Assembly (NCBI GenBank): GCA_934131055.1
Contig: CAKOZB010000075.1
Span: forward strand, 1 to 7,075
Source of the DNA: an uncultured Clostridia bacterium
GTDB lineage: Bacteria > Bacillota > Clostridia > TANB77 > CAG-508
Reading direction: 5' to 3'
DNA: 7,075 nt
Shown here piece after piece: positions 1 to 7,075 of the stretch (its first letter is position 1; every line of letters starts with the position of its first letter). The position numbers and the translations under genes are program-made. The notes below the pieces were generated by a model. It made no database searches, had not been told where the DNA came from, and saw only the letters and a program-made list of their open reading frames with translations.

Positions 1-999
1 GGTACAGACTATGATAAGAGGTATGTACAAGATTATATAAATTTGTCTAAAGGCATTGAAGTTACTAATCTAGAAATTGGGTTTAAAGCTATAGATTACA
101 TGTGCTTATTATTTACAAAAGAGCCATTTTTACTATTTATAGTAACATCAACTATAATATTATCAATAATATTTGAAGTTATATACAAAAAATCTACTAA
201 TAAGATTTTAAGTATTATAATATTCTTTTTTGGAGGATATTTTTTTGGAACTTTAAATTTAGTAAGGCAATACATAGCAGTTGCTTTAGTTATGCTAGGA
301 TATCAATTTTTTACATCAGACAATAAAAAGAAAGCATATATTGGATTTATAATATGTGCTATTTTGGCGTTTTTAATGCATTCATCTAGTATAATTTGTT
401 TTACAATTTTATTCCTAAATAGAAAAAACTTGGTAAGTGTTAAATGGGTAATCCCTGTTAGCATTTTAGTATTAATTCTTAACCAAAATATAATGAAAAT
501 ATTAACACCAATTATAAAAAATACAAGGTTTAATGTTTATTTAATAGGAAAATTTGCAGGTGGAGAGTTGTCAATACTTACTATTATAGAGAATTTTGTT
601 GTATATATTTTTATGTATTTAATTTATTATTATAATGAGAGAAATGGTAAGACCATGGATAGAGAAGGTATTACATATTTAAATATACAAGGATTGGCAC
701 TATTATGCACTGTTGCTGGAGTCATTCATATGCAGTTTTTGAGAATAGCAATCTACTTTTGGGTATTCCAGATACTTTCAATACCATACTACCTGAAAAA
801 TGTACCATATGGAAAAATTGCAGAATTAATAGAAAATAAATTTAAGAAAAAAATATCAATAAAAAATGTAAAGATTATTGTGTATAGCCTAGTAGTTATA
901 GGCTTTATTGCAATATTTATATATACGAATGTATTAAATAATGATAATGGTGTTGTACCATATCAAACTATATTTTCTAAAGGATTTAAGATAAAATAA
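1..999 (+). CDS. EpsG-family polysaccharide polymerase (Wzy-like), 5' partial
   Basis: Integral membrane protein that probably joins lipid-linked oligosaccharide repeat units into a polymer on the outer face of the membrane. The frame is open from base 1, giving 332 residues plus TAA. A TTG at 43 could be taken as a start, but the 14 codons before it read GTDYDKRYVQDYIN, the usual N-terminal EpsG motif (GTDY..Y), so the real start lies upstream, perhaps some 40-50 codons away judging by family length. Other EpsG hallmarks seen are NLVRQYIA (bases 256-279), FLMHSSSII in the middle, FLRIAIYFWVF near the C terminus, and the terminal VPYQTIF. Many hydrophobic segments fill the protein. Only one base separates its stop from the next ATG, so it is co-transcribed with the acyltransferase gene. 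Known of the family: EpsG/Wzy proteins sit in capsule and exopolysaccharide loci. The polymer and linkage cannot be read from sequence. Confidence 0.85.
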   Translation, partial: GTDYDKRYVQDYINLSKGIEVTNLEIGFKAIDYMCLLFTKEPFLLFIVTSTIILSIIFEVIYKKSTNKILSIIIFFFGGYFFGTLNLVRQYIAVALVMLGYQFFTSDNKKKAYIGFIICAILAFLMHSSSIICFTILFLNRKNLVSVKWVIPVSILVLILNQNIMKILTPIIKNTRFNVYLIGKFAGGELSILTIIENFVVYIFMYLIYYYNERNGKTMDREGITYLNIQGLALLCTVAGVIHMQFLRIAIYFWVFQILSIPYYLKNVPYGKIAELIENKFKKKISIKNVKIIVYSLVVIGFIAIFIYTNVLNNDNGVVPYQTIFSKGFKIK

Positions 1000-1000
1000 G

Positions 1001-2074
1001 ATGGAAAAGAAGAGATATGCGATTATAGATTTATTAAAAACAATTGCAATTGTTATGGTAATTGCATTACATAGCAAATTGTTTCATACAGATTTTATTA
1101 TGAGTAGGAATTTTTCTACATATATACAGTATGCGATAAGACTAATATGCGAAGGTGTCGCAATATTTGTGTTTGTAAATGGATTTTTGCTTATTGGAAA
1201 AAAGGAGTTTGATCTACGCAAACATCTAAAGAAAACTCTTAAAATTTTAGGCGTGCTAATTGTGTGGTCTTTTATACTTACTATAGTTGTAAAGTTGATA
1301 TATAAGGAACCTATACATATAATTCAAGTAATTAAAAATGTATTCACAACAGAAATAAATAACAAATATACAGGTGTATTATGGTTCTTACAAAATTTAA
1401 TTGCATTGTATCTAATATATCCAGTCCTAAAAACAATATATGATAAAGATAAAAAGATATATATGTACTTGTTTATTGTACTATTAGTAAATACAATAGT
1501 AGTAAATTTTTTAGGTCATATTTCGGTTATAATAAATACAAAGTATAAATTTAACGCAATTGATATTGCCTTATCATATGTGAGCAAACTCCAGATTTTA
1601 ACTAATAGAAATTTCCTTATATTCTTTATGCTTGGAGGATTGGTTGCTGAAAATAAAGAAAGATTTGAAGATTCAAAAGTAAGAAAAATTAGTGTTGTTG
1701 CAGGATTTATAATGTGGTGTGTTTCTGTTTTGTATGCAATAGTTGTTTCGAAGTTACAAAATAAGACTTATGCTGATAATTTTGTGTATGAGAGTGTAAC
1801 AATGTTAGCATGTTTAATAATGTTTTATGCAATTACTTATAAATATGAAAACAAAAATAGAATAATTGATAAGTTAATAAACGTAATCGGCAGAAATTCT
1901 TTAGGCATATATTTAATACACATTATAATCATAAGAACAATAGACCAATATATAATAATGCCACAGAATATTCTATTTAGAATCATAAAGGTTATAGTAG
2001 TATTATTTACAAGCCTTGGAATAACATTGGTTATTAAGAAAATTCCAAAAATAAATAAGTTAATAGAGTTATAG
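1001..2074 (+). CDS. Membrane acyltransferase, family 3 (O-acyl/O-acetyltransferase)
   Basis: A 357-residue multi-pass membrane protein, full length for the Acyltransferase_3 family, which typically moves acetyl or other acyl groups onto sugar hydroxyls of surface glycans. Seen: the N-terminal signature RYAIIDLLKTIAIVMVIALHS with Arg5, Asp10, Lys13 and the key His24; EGVAIFVFVNGFLL at 51-64, matching the usual lFf..SGfll segment with Asn60 for Ser; LWFLQNLIALYLIYP from 127; and LGIYLIH at 301-307 with a conserved late His307. About ten hydrophobic segments are apparent. The ATG is one base after the upstream stop. The best ribosome-site match (AAAGGA, 979-984) is about 16 bases away, so translation is probably coupled to the polymerase gene. 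The start is supported because Arg5 and Asp10 belong to the family signature and the next Met is residue 19. The likely role is decorating the polymer made by the neighbours. The acyl group and acceptor sugar are unknown. Confidence 0.85.
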   Translation: MEKKRYAIIDLLKTIAIVMVIALHSKLFHTDFIMSRNFSTYIQYAIRLICEGVAIFVFVNGFLLIGKKEFDLRKHLKKTLKILGVLIVWSFILTIVVKLIYKEPIHIIQVIKNVFTTEINNKYTGVLWFLQNLIALYLIYPVLKTIYDKDKKIYMYLFIVLLVNTIVVNFLGHISVIINTKYKFNAIDIALSYVSKLQILTNRNFLIFFMLGGLVAENKERFEDSKVRKISVVAGFIMWCVSVLYAIVVSKLQNKTYADNFVYESVTMLACLIMFYAITYKYENKNRIIDKLINVIGRNSLGIYLIHIIIIRTIDQYIIMPQNILFRIIKVIVVLFTSLGITLVIKKIPKINKLIEL

Positions 2075-2107
2075 AGAAATATATCATTTTGGGAAGGAAA
2101 TACAAGA

Positions 2108-4156
2108 ATGGAAAATAAGAAAGTTTCGATAATAATGCCAACATATAATGCGGATAAGAGTTTAGAAAAGGCTTTAAATTCAGTATTAAATCAGAAATAC
2201 ACAAATTGGGAACTCATAGTAATTGAAAATGGAAAAAAAGGACGAGCAGAAGAAATTTGTAATTCTTATCAGAACGAAAAAATAAAATATAAATTTGTAG
2301 AAGAAGCAAATGTTAGCAATGCTAGAAACGTTGGAATTGATGAGAGTTGCGGAGATTATATTGCATTTTTAGATTCAGACGATGAATATGAAGTTAATTT
2401 CCTTGAAAAAATGATAGATAAAATAGAAAAAGATGAAAGCCAATTAGTAACTTGTGGATTCAAGAAGATTTTTTCAAAAGAAGAAATGTTATTGAAAAAT
2501 TCAGAAAACGTAAATTTGACGGAGAATATTAAGGAATATCTAGAAATATTAAAGGAAAATTATTTATATAATGAAATTTGGAACAAGTTATATATTGCAG
2601 AAATTATAAAAAAATTTAATATAAAAATGCCAAAAGAAATAGACTTAGGAGAGGATTTTCTTTTTAATATAGACTATGCAAAACACATAAATAAGGCTAG
2701 TTATATAAATGAAATGTTATATAGATATACAGATGGAGATACAGGACTTAAATTAAAATACAGGAAAGACAAGTTTGATATTGAATGTAAATTAACAAAA
2801 TATTTAGAAGAATTTTATAAAGAAAATAACTGGAATATGGATTATATTTATAATAGATATGCGAGAGTTTATTACAATCTGATAATTGACATATACAAAG
2901 AAAATAATCCAGCATCTAAAAAAGAAAAAGACGATAGATTAAAAGAGATAATATCAAGTAAACAGTTTAAGGAAGAGTTAAATTTGCTAAAAGATAAAGT
3001 AACAGATAAAAAGTTTAAGATTGCAATTAAACATTTTTTCTTAAAAGGTGAAAAAAGAACCAAGATATTTATCAAATTAAATCAGATTAGAAAAAAAGAA
3101 AAGAAACAGAAAGTATATATAGATGCTTACTTTGCCGAAAATTTAGGTGATGATATTTTTATAGATATACTAACAAAAAGATATAAAAATTGTCAGTTTT
3201 ATGCTATTACAGAAAATAGAAAAAATTATAATAGAGACAATTTGAAAGTATATACAAACAAATATCTGTATAAAATCTTGAAAAAATTTAGCTGGGAAAA
3301 ATATTTGGCTGGAAAATTCAAAACTGTTGTTACAATTGGCGGAAGCATGTTCATGGAAAACAATAATAATAACAAAGACTTTTCTATGGGCAAGAAAAAT
3401 AATAGATATGTTTTAGGTATAAACTTTGGACCATACAAAACAGAAAAATATTACCAAAATATACATAACATGTTAAGTAAAGTAAAAGATGTATGTTTTA
3501 GAGAAAAGTATTCATACGATTTATTTAAAGACCTACCAAATGTAAGATGTGCTTCAGATATAGTGTTTTCAATGGATACATTAGACATAAATATAACCAA
3601 AAGAAAAAGAGTTATAATTTCTATAATATCACCAGAATATAAGCTTAATACAGAATACAAAGAACAATACGAAAATGTAATGTTACAAATAATTCAAATG
3701 TTTATAAAAAAAGAATATGAAGTAATGTTAATGTCATTCTGTAAGATGGAACATGACGAAGAAGAAATACAAAGCATATTAAATAAAATGGATGAAGAGC
3801 AGAGAAAAAAGGTCGAGACCTATTATTATAATGGAAACATAGAAGAAGCAATGAATGTACTTGCAGATTCACAGGTTATTGTTGGTGGAAGGTTCCATGC
3901 AAATATTCTGGGCTTGTTATTAGGCAAGAGTATAATACCAGTGCTATATAGTGATAAAACATTAAATGTCTTAAAAGATATGAATATTGATGCACCAGTA
4001 ATTGATATAAGGAATTTGAAGGATTTTGACATAAATAGCATTACTGACGAAGATTTAAACAAAATTTATGATGTTGAAAAAGAAAAGATAGATGCACAAA
4101 GACATTTTGAAAAATTAGATATAGAGTTGGGAAGGAGTCAAGATGAGCAAAGGTAA
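2108..4156 (+). CDS. Fused family-2 glycosyltransferase and polysaccharide pyruvyl transferase
   Basis: A 682-residue soluble protein with two enzyme domains. Residues about 4-225 are a GT-A family-2 glycosyltransferase: KVSIIMPTYN at the N terminus, VSNARNVG at 69-76, the metal/nucleotide-binding LDSDD at 88-92, EDF around 182-184 and NEIWNKLY at 155-162. A Lys-rich stretch (about 290-337) links to a polysaccharide pyruvyl transferase domain (about 338-640): NLGDD at 345-349, GGSMF at 411-415, GINFGPY at 437-443, FRE at 464-466 and VGGRFHAN at 592-599 with the conserved Arg595/His597. Known of the families: the first adds a sugar from a nucleotide-sugar to a growing lipid-linked glycan; the second adds a pyruvate ketal from phosphoenolpyruvate (CsaB, EpsO, WcaK-like), though some members have no proven activity. 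A GGAAGG site (2092-2097) precedes the ATG by 10 bases. The two steps probably act in succession on one repeat unit. An Asn run (418-422) follows GGSMF. Domain calls are firm; substrates are unknown. Confidence 0.88.
   Translation: MENKKVSIIMPTYNADKSLEKALNSVLNQKYTNWELIVIENGKKGRAEEICNSYQNEKIKYKFVEEANVSNARNVGIDESCGDYIAFLDSDDEYEVNFLEKMIDKIEKDESQLVTCGFKKIFSKEEMLLKNSENVNLTENIKEYLEILKENYLYNEIWNKLYIAEIIKKFNIKMPKEIDLGEDFLFNIDYAKHINKASYINEMLYRYTDGDTGLKLKYRKDKFDIECKLTKYLEEFYKENNWNMDYIYNRYARVYYNLIIDIYKENNPASKKEKDDRLKEIISSKQFKEELNLLKDKVTDKKFKIAIKHFFLKGEKRTKIFIKLNQIRKKEKKQKVYIDAYFAENLGDDIFIDILTKRYKNCQFYAITENRKNYNRDNLKVYTNKYLYKILKKFSWEKYLAGKFKTVVTIGGSMFMENNNNNKDFSMGKKNNRYVLGINFGPYKTEKYYQNIHNMLSKVKDVCFREKYSYDLFKDLPNVRCASDIVFSMDTLDINITKRKRVIISIISPEYKLNTEYKEQYENVMLQIIQMFIKKEYEVMLMSFCKMEHDEEEIQSILNKMDEEQRKKVETYYYNGNIEEAMNVLADSQVIVGGRFHANILGLLLGKSIIPVLYSDKTLNVLKDMNIDAPVIDIRNLKDFDINSITDEDLNKIYDVEKEKIDAQRHFEKLDIELGRSQDEQR
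4132..4137 (+). promoter_or_regulatory. Ribosome binding site AAGGAG for the flippase gene
   Basis: AAGGAG lies five bases before the ATG at 4143, inside the end of the glycosyltransferase/pyruvyl transferase gene. It fixes the flippase start within the upstream reading frame and so sets the 14-base overlap of the two genes, an arrangement typical of translationally coupled operon partners. Confidence 0.8.
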
Positions 4157-5549
4157 GGATTTGGCAAAGAATACGGCAATTGTGTCCATTGGCAAGATAT
4201 GCACACAATTAATCACATTCTTCTTACTACCAGTATATACAGCAGTTTTAAGCAATGAAGAATACGGAGTTGTAGACTTATTAAATACATTAACGAGTCT
4301 GCTACTTCCCATTGCAACTTTACAAATAGAGCAAGGAATATTTAGATATTTACTTGATTGTAGAGAAAATAAAGAAAAACAGACGACACTAATCACAACA
4401 GTCTCAAAGTTTATATTAGTACAGTCTGCAATTTGCATATTAATATTTTTATGTGCAAGTCCATTCATACATAACGAATACAAATATTTTCTAATGGCAA
4501 ATTTACTCATGGGAATATTATCGAGCATATCTTTACAAATATGTAGGGGACTTGGAGACAACAAAACTTATGCAGTAGGAAGCTTTATAACAGGAGCATT
4601 AACTGTAATATTAAATGTAATATTTATAGTTGTGTTTAAATGGGGAGCATATGGAATGCTTATTGCAACAGCAATTTCAAATTTATTATGTGCAATATAT
4701 GTTTTTGTAAAAAAGAAGATTTATAAATATATTGATATAAAACAAAATGATAAAAAATTGTTAAAAGACATAATAAAATATTCGGTACCATTAATTCCTA
4801 ATATGATTTCATGGTGGATTGTGAGTGCCTCAGATAGAACGATAATTTCGGCTGTGATTGGTGTTGCACAAAATGGAATATATTCTGCTGCAAATAAATT
4901 CTCAGGAATATTTTCAACTTTATATAGCGTATTTAACCTAACTTGGACGGAATCGGCATCAATAAATATAAATTCTGAAGATAGAGATGAATTTTTTAGT
5001 AAAATTTTCGATTTTATAGTTCGATTTTTTGGAAGCTTATGCTTAGGAACAATTGCCTTTATGCCATTTGTATTTGGAATTTTGGTAAACGAAAAATTTG
5101 CGGAAAGTTATTATCAAATTCCAATTTTAATATTGGGTTCAGTTTTTAATATTTTAGTCAGCTTCTTAGGCTCTGTATATGTTGCGAAAAAGTTAACAAA
5201 AGAAATAGCAAAAACGTCAATAATAGCGGCAATAATCAATATTGTTGTAAATATAGCCTTGATAAACCAAATTGGACTATATGCAGCTTCGATATCAACA
5301 GTAATCGCATATTTAGCCATGTTTATATACAGATGGATAGATGTAAAGAAATATGTTAGCATAAAAACTAACAAAGCACTTATTGCTGTGCTTTCTGTTT
5401 CATTTTTAGTTGCAATAATAACATACTATTTAAAAATGAAAATCGTATCAATTGTAGTATTATTAGCAGTAATTATTATTGCGATTTATATAAACAAAGA
5501 TAGTGCAAAATATTTAACAGAAATTGTTAAAAAGAGATTTAAAAAATAA
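4143..5549 (+). CDS. Wzx-type oligosaccharide flippase (polysaccharide biosynthesis protein)
   Basis: A 468-residue multi-pass membrane protein of the MOP/Polysacc_synt superfamily, of normal full length, expected to move lipid-linked repeat units from the inner to the outer face of the membrane before polymerisation. Seen: the N-terminal family signature NTAIVSIGK (10-18) followed by FFLLPVYTAVLS (26-37), EYGVVDLL (40-47), LLLPIATLQIEQGIFRYL (53-70), and the mid-protein YSVPLIPN...SDR (213-232). About 12 or more hydrophobic helices are apparent, with a Lys-rich cytoplasmic C-terminal tail. The gene overlaps the end of the preceding gene by 14 bases and has a well-placed AAGGAG site. It is the last gene of the polysaccharide operon visible here. 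In B. anthracis the equivalent neighbour of the pyruvyl transferase csaB is the flippase-like csaA; membership of that subgroup cannot be judged without a tree. Confidence 0.9.
   Translation: MSKGKDLAKNTAIVSIGKICTQLITFFLLPVYTAVLSNEEYGVVDLLNTLTSLLLPIATLQIEQGIFRYLLDCRENKEKQTTLITTVSKFILVQSAICILIFLCASPFIHNEYKYFLMANLLMGILSSISLQICRGLGDNKTYAVGSFITGALTVILNVIFIVVFKWGAYGMLIATAISNLLCAIYVFVKKKIYKYIDIKQNDKKLLKDIIKYSVPLIPNMISWWIVSASDRTIISAVIGVAQNGIYSAANKFSGIFSTLYSVFNLTWTESASININSEDRDEFFSKIFDFIVRFFGSLCLGTIAFMPFVFGILVNEKFAESYYQIPILILGSVFNILVSFLGSVYVAKKLTKEIAKTSIIAAIINIVVNIALINQIGLYAASISTVIAYLAMFIYRWIDVKKYVSIKTNKALIAVLSVSFLVAIITYYLKMKIVSIVVLLAVIIIAIYINKDSAKYLTEIVKKRFKK
5354..5394 (+). other. Two abutting stem-loops inside the flippase gene
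   Basis: TGTTAG (5354-5359) pairs perfectly with CTAACA (5368-5373) across an 8-base loop. Directly next to it AAGCAC (5374-5379) pairs with GTGCTT (5388-5393) across another 8-base loop, and a T-rich stretch (5395-5406) follows. The second resembles a weak terminator or attenuator, but it lies within coding sequence and may be chance in AT-rich DNA. The pairing is seen directly; any function is speculative. Confidence 0.25.
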
Positions 5550-5566
5550 AAAAGTTATAGTATAAT
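5538..5566 (+). promoter_or_regulatory. Possible sigma-A promoter for the SLH-protein gene
   Basis: A perfect TATAAT (-10) lies at 5561-5566, just after the flippase stop. A 17-base spacer leads back to TTTAAA at 5538-5543, a 4-of-6 match to TTGACA that overlaps the end of the flippase gene. There is no extended -10 TGn. TATAAT occurs easily by chance at this base composition, so support comes mainly from its place in front of a gene of different function. Transcription would start near 5573. Confidence 0.4.
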
Positions 5567-5580
5567 GTTGGCGAATGAAT

Positions 5581-5635
5581 GGTGGAAAATTTAATTCTTT
5601 CCTACCAGAGATTTTATGAGAATAAAAGGGAGGGG
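5581..5635 (+). promoter_or_regulatory. Structured leader with two stem-loops and a strong ribosome site
   Basis: The first stem-loop pairs GGT-GGAAA (5581-5588) with TTTCC-T-ACC (5598-5606): eight base pairs, one bulged T, a 9-base loop. The second pairs TTTTAT (5612-5617) with ATAAAA (5622-5627) across GAGA, a GNRA-type tetraloop. It ends exactly where the ribosome site GGGAGGGG (5628-5635) begins, four bases before the ATG. CTTTCCT (5597-5603), mostly the 3' arm of the first stem, could instead pair with AGGGAGG (5627-5633), with two G-U pairs, and cover the ribosome site. Neither stem has a good T-run after it, so neither is a clear terminator for the upstream operon. Structure is seen; a role in mRNA stability or translation control is inferred. 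Confidence 0.4.
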
Positions 5636-5639
5636 TACC

Positions 5640-7075
5640 ATGAAGAAACAAAAAATTATTGCGATGATACTTGTATTTTTGACAGTAGTTACTGTAGCAG
5701 GTATCGTAAATGCAGATGTACCAACTGTAATTGGTGCAAAGAAAACGGAGGCTGTTGAACTAATGAACACAACTAGTTCACAACCAGAAGATTTACTAGG
5801 AAATATAATTCCAACAAACAAATTAAAACAATACCAAATGCTTGAAGGAGAGGAGGATAAGTTATTTGTTGCTTCACCTAAGTGTGATTTAGAATCTATA
5901 ATAAAAGAGTTTAAAAACGGAACAGGAGAGATAGATAGTTCAAGTAAATACTATGCACAACTAGAAAAAATAGCAAATGGTACAAACTATTTATATCTAC
6001 CATTTAAAATTTCAATGCCAAAGAATATAAAGAAAATACGTTTATTAACAGATAATATTGACTCATTATTAGGAAAAGATGGATTTAATTACATAAAACA
6101 AAATTCGGATGGTTCTTATGATCTTTACTTAGAAATTGCACTTAAAAGTGGTGAGTATTGGGAGATAGGCGCTGGAGTACAAGAATTAGAAAAAGAATTA
6201 GTATTTGAGTGCTATACAAATACAACAGACACAACACCAGTAAGAACAAGCAAAGTTGTAATAACTCCAAAGAATATTAACTATGTTGCAGATACAGAAG
6301 AAACTAGAAACTATGCTATTACAAAAGAAGGAAAATTGATAGAGATAGAAACTGTTGAAGCAAATGACACAAATACATACCCAGCACAACTACAAATACC
6401 AGAAAGATTAAAAAATAATTTTAGTTATGATGCTAAAACAGATACAGTTACTATGAACAATGTAGGACAAGCAGGAAAGAATACATTTATAATTATAAGC
6501 TCAAAAAACTTTTATATAAAAGGTAATAATGTTATTGATGGAGAAGTATTTTTAACACCATTAGAAATGAATGTAAGAATGGATCCAAAGGCTGTTTTAG
6601 ATTGCTTCTTGACACACACACTTGGTGTAGAGGTTAATATCAATTATGAAGATATGACAAATACTACATATATAGATAGAACTGTAACTGAAAAAGGTTA
6701 TGGAATAACAGTAATGACAAAACTTCAAAGTACAAAATTATTTTCAGATGTAAGAAAATCAGACTGGTACTATAATGCAGTAAAATATGTGTATGAGCAT
6801 AAAATAATGTCTGGTACAAACAGTACAACATTTGCATCAAATCAAAATTTAACAAGAGGAATGATTGTAACAATGCTATATAACATGGAAAATCATCCAA
6901 GTGTAAAAGGAACAAGCAAATTTGCAGATGTACAGAACAAAAATGTATACTTCTACAATGCAGTAGTATGGGCAAGTAATAACAATATTGTAAGCGGATA
7001 TGCAAATGGAAAATTTGGACCAGATGACAACATAACAAGAGAACAACTTGCAACAATTTTATACAACTATTGTAG
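5640..7075 (+). CDS. Secreted SLH-domain cell-surface protein, 3' partial
   Basis: The frame is open from ATG 5640 to the window edge, 478 whole codons, so the C terminus is missing. Residues 1-25 form a signal peptide: basic MKKQK, a hydrophobic core, and a likely cut after VNA at 25. Residues 26-367 match no domain I recognise: a Thr/Asn-rich region that looks mostly beta, with lone Cys at 82, 191 and 322. SLH repeat 1 spans about 368-418: FSDV, DWYYNAVKYVYEHKIMSG, then LTRGM at 404-408. SLH repeat 2 runs from 428 to the edge: FADV, YNAVVWASNNNIVSGYANGKFGP, ITREQ at 465-469. Most SLH anchors have three repeats, so a third may follow. SLH domains hold proteins non-covalently to pyruvylated wall polysaccharide, so the protein should sit on the cell surface. 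The start is set by the GGGAGGGG site and the signal peptide. Its own promoter is possible. What the N-terminal part does is unknown. Confidence 0.88.
   Translation, partial: MKKQKIIAMILVFLTVVTVAGIVNADVPTVIGAKKTEAVELMNTTSSQPEDLLGNIIPTNKLKQYQMLEGEEDKLFVASPKCDLESIIKEFKNGTGEIDSSSKYYAQLEKIANGTNYLYLPFKISMPKNIKKIRLLTDNIDSLLGKDGFNYIKQNSDGSYDLYLEIALKSGEYWEIGAGVQELEKELVFECYTNTTDTTPVRTSKVVITPKNINYVADTEETRNYAITKEGKLIEIETVEANDTNTYPAQLQIPERLKNNFSYDAKTDTVTMNNVGQAGKNTFIIISSKNFYIKGNNVIDGEVFLTPLEMNVRMDPKAVLDCFLTHTLGVEVNINYEDMTNTTYIDRTVTEKGYGITVMTKLQSTKLFSDVRKSDWYYNAVKYVYEHKIMSGTNSTTFASNQNLTRGMIVTMLYNMENHPSVKGTSKFADVQNKNVYFYNAVVWASNNNIVSGYANGKFGPDDNITREQLATILYNYC

Noticed and set aside
886..904. Hairpin AGCCTA / TAGGCT with a 7-base loop near the end of the polymerase gene
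   Set aside because: Only six base pairs, no T-run, and inside a transmembrane coding segment; most likely chance.
4115..4564. Reverse-strand open frame of 149 codons opposite the flippase start
   Set aside because: It covers the highly conserved flippase N terminus on the plus strand and has no recognisable motif of its own.
5524..5566. TTGTTA (5524-5529) as the -35 element for TATAAT at 5561
   Set aside because: The spacer would be 31 bases, far too long; TTTAAA at 5538 has the correct 17-base spacing.
5581..5615. First leader hairpin as an intrinsic terminator of the polysaccharide operon
   Set aside because: It is followed by AGAGATTTTATG rather than an immediate T-run, and the stem has a bulge; not convincing as a terminator.
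6664..7056. Reverse-strand open frame of 130 codons opposite the SLH repeats
   Set aside because: Its Leu/Cys/His-rich, low-complexity translation is the antisense of a Thr/Asn-rich coding region; the plus-strand frame has clear SLH motifs.
1..7075. CRISPR array, tRNA or rRNA gene, insertion sequence, toxin-antitoxin or phage-defence genes
   Set aside because: No regularly spaced repeats, no transposase or nuclease motifs and no RNA-gene structure were seen; the window is almost fully covered by the five coding regions.

Overview
This is a very AT-rich window with standard-code genes on the plus strand only, tightly packed. AGGAG-type ribosome sites, AT-rich codon choice and S-layer-homology (SLH) repeats of the clostridial type point to a low-GC Gram-positive bacterium of the Clostridia, possibly an uncultured gut lineage. 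This is an inference; no RNA gene or other species marker is present.

Bases 1-5549 are the end of a surface-polysaccharide operon. In order: the 3' part of an EpsG/Wzy-type polysaccharide polymerase (1-999, true start upstream of the window), a membrane acyltransferase of family 3 (1001-2074), a two-domain cytoplasmic enzyme joining a family-2 glycosyltransferase to a polysaccharide pyruvyl transferase (2108-4156), and a Wzx-type lipid-linked oligosaccharide flippase (4143-5549). Gene gaps are 1 nt, 33 nt and a 14-nt overlap, so one mRNA is likely. Together they would add a sugar to and pyruvylate a lipid-linked repeat unit, flip it, polymerise it outside and O-acylate it.

Bases 5550-5639 are a short leader with a possible promoter, two small stem-loops and a strong ribosome site. 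From 5640 to the window end runs a secreted protein that is cut off: signal peptide, about 340 residues of unrecognised sequence, then one complete and one nearly complete SLH repeat.

The most interesting reading is functional. In Bacillus anthracis and relatives, SLH domains bind a secondary cell wall polysaccharide only when it carries pyruvate added by CsaB, and csaB sits beside a flippase-like gene (csaA). Acylation of that polymer also matters for S-layer assembly. This window has a pyruvyl transferase domain (here fused to a glycosyltransferase), a flippase, an acyltransferase, a polymerase and then an SLH protein. The locus may therefore make the wall polymer that anchors its own neighbour. 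That is a hypothesis from gene content and order, not shown by the sequence.
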